A DNA stretch of 64,000 nucleotides from BJGV01 sp003230615 (lineage in GTDB: Bacteria > Pseudomonadota > Gammaproteobacteria > Burkholderiales > Nitrosomonadaceae). The number at the start of each line of letters is the position of its first letter. Positions within the stretch are counted from its first letter, which is position 1. Where the stretch lies: assembly GCA_963663215.1 (NCBI GenBank), contig OY760140.1:744001-808000 (forward strand), written 5' to 3'. The translations under genes and the position numbers were made by a program. The notes beneath the pieces were generated by a model. It was not told the DNA's origin. It saw only the letters and a list, made by a program, of their open reading frames with translations, and ran no database searches. Of the stretch, positions 19,027 to 28,562 are shown piece after piece.

Positions 19027-19383
19027 ATGGACATAAAAGCTATACAAGAGCAACTGACCAGATTTTCTGAGGAACGAGATTGGGATCAATTTCAAAGCCC
19101 TAAAAATCTATCCATGGGTCTTGTAGGCGAGGCAGCTGAGCTTCTTGAGCTATTTCAGTGGCTAACCGAGCAACAATCTATAGAAATTGTTAATGATGAA
19201 AAACAAATGTCATTGGTACGTGAAGAGATTGGAGATGTGTTCCTTTTTCTTGTAAGGTTAGCTGATAAATTGGAAGTTAATATTGAGAAAGCTGCTTTGG
19301 AGAAAATGGAAATCAATGCAATAAAATATCCTGTCGAGCTTTCAAAAGGAAATATTGAAAAATACAACAGGAGAGGTAAGTAA
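19027..19383 (+). CDS. MazG-like nucleotide pyrophosphohydrolase
   Basis: The 118-residue protein matches the RS21-C6/dCTPase type: SMGLVGEAAELLELFQW near 29-45 supplies the E-x-x-E, and REEIGDVFLFLVRLAD near 65-80 the E-x-x-D that bind magnesium. It should hydrolyse (d)NTPs to monophosphates, often non-canonical ones. GAAGGAG lies 9 bases before the ATG. It follows the dead uracil-DNA glycosylase gene; both are nucleotide-hygiene functions. Confidence 0.9.
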   Translation: MDIKAIQEQLTRFSEERDWDQFQSPKNLSMGLVGEAAELLELFQWLTEQQSIEIVNDEKQMSLVREEIGDVFLFLVRLADKLEVNIEKAALEKMEINAIKYPVELSKGNIEKYNRRGK

Positions 19384-19710
19384 ATTCAAGTGAACCTTTG
19401 CAGAGGAATTCTAAAATAATCCCGTCTTCCTCGGGAGAGTTCTTAATAAACTGGATTAGTTACATTTGTTAATAATATGATAATTAAGTTATTAAATTGG
19501 ATATATTTGATTCCAACTGTGCACAGTTTGGAAAAATTTGAGTATCTGCTTTGTGCCAAAACTAGCCTTTGACTTCAATGTATTTACGACGGTGATAGTG
19601 CTGGGGCATACAAAAACAGGCTGGTGATACAGAGAAAGAAGTGATTAAGCTATCTGAACCGTCTTCGGTCATAGACATTAAAGAGAGAAACTCATACCTA
19701 CATTGCTCAA
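19384..19710. other. Spacer without a recognised gene
   Basis: A weak hairpin (TCCCG..CGGGA, 19420-19437) follows the MazG-like gene and might terminate it. A degenerate family A fragment (GCTTTGTGCCAAAACTAG) lies at about 19548-19565. Nothing else was seen. Confidence 0.4.
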
Positions 19711-19968
19711 TTATTTAAGAATCCTTGTTACACAAGATGGGCTTACCCATATGGTGTGGGGCATATAGTTTTTATCATGGAATTCTAGTTCCATCTTTCC
19801 ATATTCGTCCAAGTCCTGGATTCGATGTACGTTTCCAACTTCTGCTTTTAAATCTGCATGATGGGCCTCGGGAAGCCTTGAGAATAAATCGCGCGGAATT
19901 TCTAACATTCGAACAACTTCACCTTTTTTAAAGGGTTTTTCTTGATGATCAACGAGTTTTTTCTCCAT
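19711..19968 (-). CDS. Small protein of unknown function
   Basis: The 85-residue product has FKKGEVVRMLEIPRDLFSRLP and LDEYGKMELEF..HTIWVSPSCV. The alternating pattern suggests a small beta-barrel, possibly SH3-like, but I do not recognise a named family. The coding composition is protein-like and the ends are sensible. It stands alone. Confidence 0.6.
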   Translation of the reverse strand: MEKKLVDHQEKPFKKGEVVRMLEIPRDLFSRLPEAHHADLKAEVGNVHRIQDLDEYGKMELEFHDKNYMPHTIWVSPSCVTRILK

Positions 19969-20204
19969 AGTCTATAAGATATACTTTAGTTAGTGATTAG
20001 AACCTGTTTCCGTCGCAATGAGCAACGAGTTGTTGAAATTATTGACGGCATTTGTAGTCAAAAATGACGGAATATCTAGTCTTTATACATTCATGTTTGT
20101 CTAGTCTAGTTTAGGTCGATATCGGTTGTTTACCGATCACTATCACATCCAAATTAGAAAAAAACCACGAATATAATTGAGAGCATACCCCATAACCGCA
20201 ATGG

Positions 20205-20335
20205 CAAGTCTTGACCTATCTCCAAAATATCAGACGAAGTACCAAATGCAGCCCTACATGTACGCGGCACAGGCATCGCGCTTATTTCTTCAAGCGGATA
20301 TGCCAGGGTAACATTATAATCCTTAGCCATTATTT
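20205..20335 (+). pseudogene. Degenerate XRE-regulator remnant
   Basis: The plus strand reads VRGTGIAL..SGYARVTL, matching CRGTGIAR..YYYDRV of the regulator at 14800, and the DNA TATGCCAGGGTAA matches TATGACAGGGTAA. There is no complete reading frame. It abuts the second copy of the HTH leader (20333), so two neighbouring accessory genes were copied or split here. Confidence 0.5.
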
Positions 20336-20474
20336 AACCTCCTCGTCACATTCCATACTTGATTTCAGGACTGCTTCAACACTGTTAAACCTATTAGAAT
20401 TGTACGAGCATAGAATAATCACTCTTCATAAAATCTTCTGTGAAAAAATGCACATTTTTACGTAAATATTAAAA
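20333..20474. repeat. Duplicated leader region, copy 2
   Basis: This matches 16040-16184 (CTCCTCGTCACATTCCATAC and AATCTTCTGTGAAAAAA are shared). The HTH gene that follows copy 1 is missing here; only a short frame starting at 20333 leftward remains, without similarity to that gene. Confidence 0.6.
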
Positions 20475-21240
20475 GAATTTGTTTTGATTGGAAAAGTGTC
20501 TGGAAAAGGCCATTGACGAATGCTTTTTTCTACTCAGGGCGGATATTTGCATGAACTGCGGTTGCTACATGCGATTCAGTTCCTGTTATCAGTCTAGCCT
20601 TTTATGATAGAAAATTTTTACGTCTATTCAACTACTAGGCGCTGATATTTATTCAAGAACATGTCGATAGCAGAGAGAGTAACCCCCAAGCTGAACTGTA
20701 TATAGCTTGGCAAGTTAAGTCGGATGACCGCCTGCCATTGCTCTCCTATCTTCAGATCCATCCTTTTCACATAAGGAAACAATTAGATTGCAATGAATTT
20801 AAAACGGTACAACTCTTATAAACTTTAGATATTCTGAATGGCCGTTTTAGGTCAAAAGTGGCCATTCGTCAACATCTACTTTGTGTGTGAAGCAGTCATT
20901 AGCGACTGATTAGTATCAAAAACAGTCATTTGTGACGGGCTATTTTTCCAAACTGTTTGTCTGGGGAGTATATTGGGGTAATTTCAAAGAAATCGGATCA
21001 GCTATTGTTAGTATTATGATTATTAAAGAATTGACAGGAAGAGGTTTGATTCTCGTAGCCAACCAATTTAGTGTTTTATGCCGTAGAAGTATTTCCATTT
21101 AGCCTGGATGAATAAGCGCATATGGGCTTTTTCTTGTCCATAGCAAATCTAGCCCGGTAATTGCAGCAACAAGCTATCAATAATTGTTGGTATTTGACGC
21201 TACTAATAAATATTGATACCAAAAAGAGGAGGATGCAAAA
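20475..21240. other. Long spacer before the integrase
   Basis: No gene was recognised. It contains a clear family A palindrome (GAATGGCC..GGCCATTC, 20836-20867), the third CATTAGCGACTGATTA copy (20892-20912) and a diverged family B copy (20972-21030). No tRNA was found that could be the integration target. Confidence 0.6.
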
Positions 21241-21891
21241 ATGGCGCTAACTCAGTTACAAGTAAAGAATGTAAAGGCAGCTAGTAAGCCTTTGAAAATA
21301 TCAGATGGTGGCGGTTTGTTTTTGCTAGTGCGTTCTCCTGATCCTAATGATTCAAAGTATTGGCGTCTTGCTTACCGCTTTGCTGGAAAGCAAAAGACAC
21401 TAGCTCTCGGTGTATATCCGGCAATAAGTTTATCTTTTGCACGAGATCGGCGTGAAAAGGCACGTAAATTGTTAGAGAATGGCGCAGATCCTGGTGATAC
21501 CAATAAAGCAAAAAAAGTAGCAACTCGGGTATTGGCAGACAACAGCTTTGAGATTGTCGCCCGAGAATGGTTTATGGGGAGGTCACTTAATTGGAAAGAA
21601 AACCATCCAAGCAAGATCATTTCTCGGTTTGAAAAGGACATTTTTCCGTGGCTAGGTGCGCGCTCTGTAGATAAAATAGTGGCATCGATATTATTAACTG
21701 CAATCAGACGCATTGAAAGCCGTGGCTCACTGGAAGCCGCGCACCGCACTCTTTCCTATTGTGAGCAGATATTTTGCTATGCCATAACAACAGGACGTGC
21801 GCAACGTGCTCCAACAGCGGGTTTACGAGGAGCATTGTCCCCTGTGAAAGAAAGAAGAGCTACGAATCAATTTCTGGCACGAAGATCGTAG
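21241..21891 (+). pseudogene. Tyrosine integrase (P4/DUF4102 type), catalytic domain missing
   Basis: Residues 1-85 match the DUF4102 arm-binding domain (LTQLQVKNVKAA, ISDGGGLFLLV, YWRLAYRFAGKQKTLALGVYP). The core-binding domain runs to about 200 (AHRTLSYCEQIFCYAITTGRA). The protein ends after SPVKER, where intact enzymes of about 400 residues continue into the Arg-His-Arg-Tyr domain. No such domain is found downstream, so the 3' half was deleted. It cannot recombine DNA but could still bind it. Confidence 0.9.
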
Positions 21892-22085
21892 GTAAATTAT
21901 TGAGCAATATAGGAATTATTAAGGAGTATTCATAATACGTTGCGTGTTACAGCTTGTTACTTTGTTATTCCTATGTTCCGGTAAATTATGCAGGACGAAA
22001 TAGGCAGGTTATTTTGATAACCATAGTGCGGATGAGTAAGTTTATCGCTGATCGATCGTTTGTAGTTAAATGACCAGAAAGAATG

Positions 22086-22151
22086 GCAATAAGTTACATT
22101 TTTAAAATTTCACGAAAAATCCAATTGTTGGTACATCTGTTGGTACATTTA
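22086..22151 (+). repeat. Direct repeat 1 (possible integrase arm/att sites)
   Basis: GCAATAAGTTACATTTTT..AAATTTCACG.AAAATCCAATTGTTGGTACAT.TGTTGGTA occurs here and again at 22353-22418. Each copy holds two TGTTGGTAcAT units, 11 bp apart, which is the appearance of integrase arm-type binding sites. Confidence 0.65.
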
Positions 22152-22352
22152 ATACGAATAATAGTTGGCGCATTGAATACAAATAATATTTAGAGCGACT
22201 AAAAGTATGGGTAGTAGTTTGTAAAAATTACCATGTCCAAAATAAAGAACAATCTCCTTGGCTAAATTACCATCATGGGACTTTTTAGTAAATTTTTCAC
22301 CAAAATTGTAGAAGGGAAAGAGGAGTGGATGCTACATTGATAGGGGAGTGGG

Positions 22353-22418
22353 GCAATAAGTTACATTTTTCAAATTTCACGCAAAATCCAATTGTTGGTA
22401 CATTTGTTGGTATATTTA
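22353..22418 (+). repeat. Direct repeat 2 (possible integrase arm/att sites)
   Basis: This is the second copy of the unit at 22086, 267 bp apart, with a few substitutions. The 200 bp between the copies contains no gene. The pair may be the two ends left after loss of an element, or a duplicated att region. Confidence 0.65.
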
Positions 22419-22567
22419 CAACCAATTTTACCTATAACACTATTTGGTAAGGTTTATAGCCTGTAGTGTGGCGTCTACTTTCGTAAGAAAATACAGGGGA
22501 AACTGAAGTACTAGCGAGCTCGACTTAGATGATGGCGTATATAACCAGGGAATGAGTAACTTTTTGT

Positions 22568-23350
22568 TCACACAAAGCCCGCGAGTAGACCTAATCCAAT
22601 TATCAACATCGCAGTTGCAACCGTTACTCGAACAACCCTTAGCGTGACTTTTTGTAGAAATCGTTTGCCAACAAATGTTCCGGCAAGCGCACAAATGGTG
22701 CCAACAATGACCGGGATGATAAGTTCTTGAGACTTTGTAAAATGGGCAGATAGAAATCCCGTTCCGTAAACAATTAAGCGAGTAGCATCGACGAGGACTG
22801 ACGAAACTACACTGGTAGCTACGAAAGCCTCCTTCGTCAATCCTGCTGTGATCAGGAAAGCTGAGCGCAACGCACCCTGGTTCCCAGATAAACCTCCAAA
22901 GAAACCAGATAAGGCTCCTCCAAATGGTAGCCATCGGGGTGGCAACACCAATTCCTGAAACCACGGTGACAGTTCGAGTAACGCGAAGAGTACGATTAGG
23001 GAGCCGATTGCCGCCTTGACGACCGTAATATCGAATGTTAATCCACTGAGTTTATAGCTAGCAATCAAGGGCATTTGATCGAACATGTTGAGTAGTAGTG
23101 CTCCGGCCAGCGCGGTAAGTGTAGCAGGGATGCTGAAACGGGCTACCACCCGCCAATTAGCATATTTCGCCATCAATCCAAATTTAAAGATGTTGTTGGC
23201 AAAATGCACTACTGCAGTTACTGCGATAGCCAGTGGAACCGGAAATAGCAACGCAAACACTGGCATTAAGGCTGTTCCAAGGCCAAAACCTGAAAATAAG
23301 GTTAGTCCCGAGGCCAAGAATGCAATAAACCCAATCAAGAAAAGTTCCAT
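22568..23350 (-). CDS. TauE/SafE family permease
   Basis: The 260-residue protein has about eight helices and the family pattern: FLASGLTLFSGFGLGTALMP in helix 1 and FFGGLSGNQGALRSAFL at about 148-164. TauE/SafE proteins export sulfite or other sulfur-containing anions. The end and start look intact. No operon partner is on the minus strand nearby. Confidence 0.88.
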   Translation of the reverse strand: MELFLIGFIAFLASGLTLFSGFGLGTALMPVFALLFPVPLAIAVTAVVHFANNIFKFGLMAKYANWRVVARFSIPATLTALAGALLLNMFDQMPLIASYKLSGLTFDITVVKAAIGSLIVLFALLELSPWFQELVLPPRWLPFGGALSGFFGGLSGNQGALRSAFLITAGLTKEAFVATSVVSSVLVDATRLIVYGTGFLSAHFTKSQELIIPVIVGTICALAGTFVGKRFLQKVTLRVVRVTVATAMLIIGLGLLAGFV

Positions 23351-23533
23351 GATGATTCTATATTAGTACTTGGATAGGAGCTGAGTATAATCCCCATTAT
23401 TAGGCATTCAGATTTGGTATATTTATCGGCAGTCACTTTTGACAGGAGACAACAATAAAATATTCACATAAAGTATATTACCGGTCAAATATGATCGTTA
23501 AATTTACGGTTTGCAGTCCTGGATGACTGGCCC

Positions 23534-24376
23534 ATGCGCTGTAAGCTATATTTAACGATTGTATTCATGGGTGCAGTATTCATGATAGACAGTTCCAAAT
23601 TGGGCGCAGAAGTGAGGTTTGACTCAGAGCAAACGGTGTGTGGCGCAATACGGGAGCCACTAGCATTTTGGTTGTGGCAGCGTATGGCCGGTCGCCCCGA
23701 TGAGTCGCGCATTGCACATATCCCAAACGTTCAACCTATCCAGTTTACGGCTAGGGATGGCGTTATTCTCAGTGGTTACAAGCTTGCCGCTCGTGTACCT
23801 AGAGGGTATGTGTTGGTTGCCCAAGGAAATGCCATGCTGGTGGATCAGCTAGTTGTTGATTTAGAGCTTTTCCGGGAGCAGGGATTTGATGTCTATCTCT
23901 ATGATTACAGAGGCTATGGTCTATCAGGAGGCAAGAGCAGGCTTGCTGCGATAATTGCTGATTACACCAACATTGTTGCCCACTTAAATACGCTGGGCTA
24001 CCCTCGGCATTTCATATACGGAATTTCTATTGGCGGGGTAATGTTACTTAATGCAGTAGGGCGCAGTCATAGTTTCGACGCGGCGGTTATTGATTCCTCA
24101 CCAAGTTACATATCCAACTATGGTTGCCCAGAAAACTATAATCCAATGCTACATTTACCTGAAGATAGTTCCCACATCATGATTATTTCTGGGGTGCGAG
24201 ACCTTATAGTTAGTCCAGTACAGATGGCAGAGTTAATTCGTATAGGGGAAAATCGTGGGGCATATGTGCTTAGGGACATTGAGTTCTCTCACCCATTCCA
24301 AGACAAGTCCCCAGAAATTCATAGGCGTAGGCTAAATGAGGCGGCTCGCTTTTTCATGCAGGAATCAGTGAATTAA
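23534..24376 (+). CDS. Alpha/beta hydrolase, exported or membrane-anchored
   Basis: A hydrophobic N-terminus (5-20) precedes the fold. The nucleophile elbow is G-I-S-I-G-G near 172-177, with an oxyanion segment VLVAQGNAM near 97. The acid is probably in ISGVRDLIVS and the His in EFSHPFQ. The Y-D-Y-R-G-Y-G-L-S-G signature is typical of small hydrolases of the BAAT/YjfP type. The substrate is unknown. The ATG is preceded by no strong ribosome binding site. Confidence 0.82.
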   Translation: MRCKLYLTIVFMGAVFMIDSSKLGAEVRFDSEQTVCGAIREPLAFWLWQRMAGRPDESRIAHIPNVQPIQFTARDGVILSGYKLAARVPRGYVLVAQGNAMLVDQLVVDLELFREQGFDVYLYDYRGYGLSGGKSRLAAIIADYTNIVAHLNTLGYPRHFIYGISIGGVMLLNAVGRSHSFDAAVIDSSPSYISNYGCPENYNPMLHLPEDSSHIMIISGVRDLIVSPVQMAELIRIGENRGAYVLRDIEFSHPFQDKSPEIHRRRLNEAARFFMQESVN

Positions 24377-24613
24377 GTCAATGATAATGCTATTAAATAA
24401 AAAATTGGTTTTCATTTGCTCCTCCTTTCGAAAATACTTTAGGGAATAGAATAAGTTGGCTTAAGTTTATTAAATATGTGGCTTGCCTTTGGCAAAAATC
24501 TAGTATCGGTAAAAACAGAAAATCAACACTCTAGCCACGTAAAGGGGAAACCACATTCTGTATGGGTAAGTTATTGAAAGGACTAACTGTATTAGTGATT
24601 TCGCCTGCAGTTG

Positions 24614-25088
24614 TCATACATTTAAATGCTTATCTGTGATCCGATCATTCGGATCAATATATAAGCCAAGATTGTCGCAGGCATTTTGAATGTTGCTAAT
24701 GATATGGATTAATTTATTCTCATGCTTGACGTTCATCCAGTTTGCCGTCGCGACCAAATTTTGAGCACTCTTATAAACCATTTCCTCTTCAGGAAGGGAC
24801 AATATTTTGCCGAAGAAGGGATAATTAAAAAGACATTTCGGTATCATGGCCATATCAGTATAGAGTTGATCAGAGAGTCGTCTTAGTTCCTCAAAAGCTT
24901 CGCTGTGTAGATCAGGGGGAATTACATCTACATAGTGCATCACATATGTATAGCGTAAAAAGGAGTGCAAAATAGCAGACATCGTTTTTTTAGTTGGCGA
25001 ACTGGCTCAATAAACCACTTTAAGAATATTTGGCTCAGTACAAACACCAATACTCCTACAGTAACTATCTGAATTACAGTAGGTTCCA
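24614..25088 (-). pseudogene. Membrane-anchored helical protein, split by an A-run
   Basis: A start at 25088 reads MEPTVIQIVTVGVLVFVL, a membrane helix, then FIEPVRQLKK up to a run of seven A (T7 at 24985-24991 on the plus strand). One base out of frame, the sequence continues TMSAILHSFLRYTY..FEELRRLSDQLYTDMAMIP to a stop at 24614. Eight A residues would join both halves into about 158 codons. I recall unnamed proteins with the same helix plus E-E-L-R-R-L-S layout. The downstream half alone (ATG 24982) could be translated but would lack its anchor. Confidence 0.72.
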
Positions 25089-25673
25089 TAATGATAGGTA
25101 GATTTTTATTTATGTATAAAAAAACTGCAATTCATTATCTGTCATCGACGTGTTGTAGGCCAGTGGTTTAGCAGTTTTTGCGGTGGCCTTTGTGCCCATA
25201 TTTAGCAATACGGTTGCCTAGATGCTGTGCGTCAGATAGGCTCCGGGTAGATGAAGATCTTAGTGGTGGGCACTGTGCTTTAGTGCAATAGCAAATGTAG
25301 CATTGATCTGATTGCCCAAAGTAAATCTCCTTAATAGTTGAAAACAGAATTGCTCTAAAGGATTTTCCTAACTTTATATGAAATATGCACAAGGTCAAAG
25401 CTTAAGTATTTTTGTTAGCCTACGACTTATAAAACTAGACAATGAGAGGCAGCTACAACAGTTCAATTATATTGGTGAGCTATAGGCGGTCGAGTAAACT
25501 TGTACCATTCGCTGCATACCCATGCTACTTTCTCGGGCTAATAATGTTGCAAGAACAGGAGCGGTGGCTAGGATTAGATACAGTAGTTTTGCCCGGGAGA
25601 CTCATGTTCGCCTCTACACCATTCATCTGATGCAACAGATAAAGTATGATTAGCAAAAAATGGAGAACACTAT
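25089..25673. other. Spacer without a supported gene
   Basis: One minus-strand frame (25168-25398) has a basic, Cys- and His-containing tail but no ribosome binding site or recognisable domain, so it is not called. Nothing else was seen before the exported protein at 25674. Confidence 0.4.
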
Positions 25674-26318
25674 ATGAAAAATTACTGTTTCATAGGTCTT
25701 ATTCTAATTTCTTTTGTACCGAGTGTTCTTGCAGCCGATCTGAAAATCGGCCCTCTAATCTTGTCGACTGGAATGGAGCAAGCCGACATAATGGAGGACC
25801 TTCGTTCTCATTTTCATATAGTTAGAGTTCCAGGTGCCAAAAGTATGTTTTTCGTATCTCAGGACAAAGCCGACAGAGCCCAGCCTATTGCTAGCCTAGC
25901 GTTTGAGAACGGCCGAGTTTCCTGGATCGAGAGAAATTGGGGAACTTTTTCCGGAAGGATTAGTCCTGTCGAAGTTACCAAAGCGCTTTTATCTGCCATA
26001 GAGAGTGCTAAGACCTCATCAGGTTCGTCTGTAGTTATTAATACTAGTGTTAAGAACAGCCATGGTGCCGAGTTCAAGTCAGTTCATTTCGTTTTTCCCG
26101 ACCGTAAAGTCATTGTGGTTACAACAAATGGCGATACCGAGCGTGGTCATTATGTGCGCATTTATGAAAGGGTCGACAACAATGATGCTCAACACTCCGG
26201 TGATCAGCTTTCACCTGCGTTGCCTTGTAATCCAATCTGTCCAGATATGGAAACTTTGTCATTGGACCCCCTAGTTGAGCATTCACAGACTGATAACCAG
26301 CAAAATGGGGGATATTGA
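25674..26318 (+). CDS. Exported protein of unknown function
   Basis: A clear signal peptide ends VLAADLK. The 190-residue mature part has no motif I recognise. A beginning with LKIGPLILSTGMEQADIMEDLRSHF suggests a SmpA/OmlA-like repeat. Two Cys (CNPICP) sit near the C-terminus. The start is supported by GGAGAACACT before the ATG. The 3' end overlaps a decayed VOC gene. Confidence 0.75.
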   Translation: MKNYCFIGLILISFVPSVLAADLKIGPLILSTGMEQADIMEDLRSHFHIVRVPGAKSMFFVSQDKADRAQPIASLAFENGRVSWIERNWGTFSGRISPVEVTKALLSAIESAKTSSGSSVVINTSVKNSHGAEFKSVHFVFPDRKVIVVTTNGDTERGHYVRIYERVDNNDAQHSGDQLSPALPCNPICPDMETLSLDPLVEHSQTDNQQNGGY

Positions 26319-26828
26319 TTGGGAGTATTTTAAAGAATTTGAACCAATAAACGAGAAGGTAATTCCTATGTTAGGTATAGAAAAGATTGATCATATTGGA
26401 ATACGAGTAAAAGAAAAGTCCCGTTCCACCAATTTCTATCAATCTTTAGGGTTCAAACTAATCGTCGATACCGGCTTTGAGTAAGGCCACCCGATTATGA
26501 TGTGCCATTCCTCTGGCGTTGTCCTCAACCTTATTAAGGCCCTAGCAGTGAAGACAAAACTGAAAACGTCTTAATGGACATCAACCAGAAGTAAGCGGGT
26601 TACACGCATATAGCGCTTAAGATCGATTTCCTGTTTATTCTAAAAGCCTTCTTGGCATAGAGAAGCATCGAGATTGCAGGCCATTTTAGCTTTAAGGATA
26701 TGAACGCCATATTCATTCGCGATCCAGATCGAAACGTGATTGAGTTCGACGAATATCTAGGAGATGATCCTTCCTTCTGTCTGATGTCTCCGGGTGATGA
26801 AATTGGTGTTTATAAGTCTCATCCTTAA
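26308..26828 (+). pseudogene. VOC/glyoxalase-superfamily gene, decayed
   Basis: The N-terminal strand reads IEKIDHIGIRVKEKSRSTNFYQSLGF, a classic VOC opening. A TAA follows FE, then GHPIMMCHSSGVVLNL in the same frame. Later pieces (ENVLMDINQ, THIALKID, KDMNAIFIRDPDRNVIEFDEY) lie in another frame with two more stops, and the tail ends at 26828. At least three stops and a frameshift are present, so no dioxygenase- or glyoxalase-type enzyme is made. Confidence 0.85.
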
Positions 26829-27012
26829 TGGTGGATAGGGTCCAGAACGGAAACGAGAGAAGTAGGCAGCGCGTATTCTTTCGCTAATGTTTTCTGCTAT
26901 GTTGTAGTAAAACAGATGATCGAACAAAGCTTCTAAAACAATTCTATAATATCCAGACATGCTGGGGGTGTAATTGGATAAATCTAAGAAGTAGAACAAT
27001 AGGTACTATATA

Positions 27013-28494
27013 GTGCGCAGATCTATTATTAGATTGTGTTTGTTTCTGATTGTATTGGTGCCACCCTGTGCCTTGCATGCGGCAGGCTTGGGAAATCTTA
27101 CGCTTAATTCTTATCTAGGGCAGCCATTTAAAGCCGAAATCGATCTTGTCGCTGTAAGAAAAGAAGAGATTTCTTCCTTAGCGGCAAGCCTTGCTTCGCG
27201 TGATACTTTCCGTCAGCTAAACATTGATTACCCATCTTTTCTGAGTACATTCGAATTCAGTGTTGAAAATCGTGCTGACGGTCAGCCTTACATTAAGATT
27301 ATTTCTCCACAACGTGTCGTTGAGCCATTTCTGAGTATGCTAATTGGACTGAATTGGTCATCGGGGCGCTTAATCCGGGAATATACAGTGCAGCTTGATC
27401 CGCCAGAGGATGTGCTTTTGCCAACGGCACCAGCAGTGCAGGTCGAACCTGTTATACCTAGTTCTATTAAGCCAGAACCAGCCCCAGCTGAGCAACCTGA
27501 TTCCATAACTGAGGATTTGGTCGACGTCGAAGAACCAGTAGTACAAGAGGTGGCTCCGGTACAAGAGCTTGCTCCGGTACAAGAGCCTGCTCCAGTTGAA
27601 ATGTCTGATGCCATTTCCACCTATGGGACGGTAAAAAGTGGTGACACCCTAGCCAAGATTGCACTAGAGGTGGCTCCTCCTCATGTACAGCTAAATCAGA
27701 TGCTTGTCGCGCTGCATCGTGCAAACCGTGAAGCCTTCTCTGACGATAATATGAACCGGCTTAAAACGGGCCCCATATTACGGATACCAGATAAGATCGA
27801 AATTGCAACCATTTCTCCAGACGCAGCAGACCAAGAAGTAAAAATGCAAACGGCTAATTGGGAGACTTACCGGCAGAAACTAGCGGCAGATTCAGCCTCT
27901 ATTCCTTCGGTAAGCGAGGAGCCATCGCAAACGGCAACGGGTAAGATTACTACTACCATCGAGAGTAGTACCGGAGTGGCCAAAGAACCACCCAAAGAGT
28001 CGCTGAAGATTTCCAAAGGAGAAGGGCTAGGAGGAAGTAGTAGCGAAGATGCGATCGGCGCTCAGGATAAAATTCGCTCCATGGAAGAGAGTGCTATAGC
28101 TAATAAAAAGGCATTAAATGAGGCCAACACACGTATCGCGTTGCTTGAGAACGCCATGGCAGAAGATGCTATAGCTATGGAAAAAGCATTAAATGAGACC
28201 AACGAACGCATTGCTTTGCTTGAGAAGAATATAACCGAATTGAAACACCTGCTAGAATTACAAAATCCCACCATGGCAAGTGCACAGAAGCAGGCAAAAA
28301 GCATAAAGCCAGATGCAGGTGCTGAACTTTCCTCCTCTGTGGCAGTAGATAAGTCAAATGCGTCCTCCTGGCAATGGTTGTGGTGGGCTGTTATTCTTCT
28401 TCTTCCTATTGCAGGGTGGAGATGGAAACACTGGAAAGCCAGCAAGAATGGCACAACGGAAGCAAAAGAGCGGTACCCACGTTTTAAAAGCTGA
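27013..28494 (+). CDS. fimV: FimV-like protein, short form
   Basis: A signal peptide ends LHAAG. The FimV N-terminal domain follows (LGNLTLNSYLGQPFKAEIDL, then a beta-rich region to about 130). A Pro/Glu-rich linker contains tandem APVQE units. A LysM-type peptidoglycan-binding segment (VKSGDTLAKIALEV) is near 211, a coiled coil with two imperfect ALNE.N.RIALLE repeats near 365-410, and one C-terminal helix at about 455-472. Larger FimV proteins continue with a cytoplasmic TPR domain that is absent here. The gene starts with GTG. It supports type IV pilus assembly or polar organisation. Confidence 0.88.
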   Translation: MRRSIIRLCLFLIVLVPPCALHAAGLGNLTLNSYLGQPFKAEIDLVAVRKEEISSLAASLASRDTFRQLNIDYPSFLSTFEFSVENRADGQPYIKIISPQRVVEPFLSMLIGLNWSSGRLIREYTVQLDPPEDVLLPTAPAVQVEPVIPSSIKPEPAPAEQPDSITEDLVDVEEPVVQEVAPVQELAPVQEPAPVEMSDAISTYGTVKSGDTLAKIALEVAPPHVQLNQMLVALHRANREAFSDDNMNRLKTGPILRIPDKIEIATISPDAADQEVKMQTANWETYRQKLAADSASIPSVSEEPSQTATGKITTTIESSTGVAKEPPKESLKISKGEGLGGSSSEDAIGAQDKIRSMEESAIANKKALNEANTRIALLENAMAEDAIAMEKALNETNERIALLEKNITELKHLLELQNPTMASAQKQAKSIKPDAGAELSSSVAVDKSNASSWQWLWWAVILLLPIAGWRWKHWKASKNGTTEAKERYPRFKS

Positions 28495-28562
28495 TACCTA
28501 CTAAACCCTTTTGTTTCAAAGAACCAGCTGACCACCGTAATCAGATAATTTGTAAGCTAGAG

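Noticed and set aside
22440..22964. 174-residue minus-strand frame within the TauE gene
   Set aside because: A shadow of the TauE/SafE coding frame.
24562..24639. 25-residue hydrophobic frame MGKLLKGLTVLVISP..
   Set aside because: Ribosome binding site is too far away and it overlaps the end of a convergent gene.
25168..25398. Minus-strand frame with Cys and basic residues
   Set aside because: No ribosome binding site, domain or homologue I recognise; it could be chance in an AT-rich spacer.
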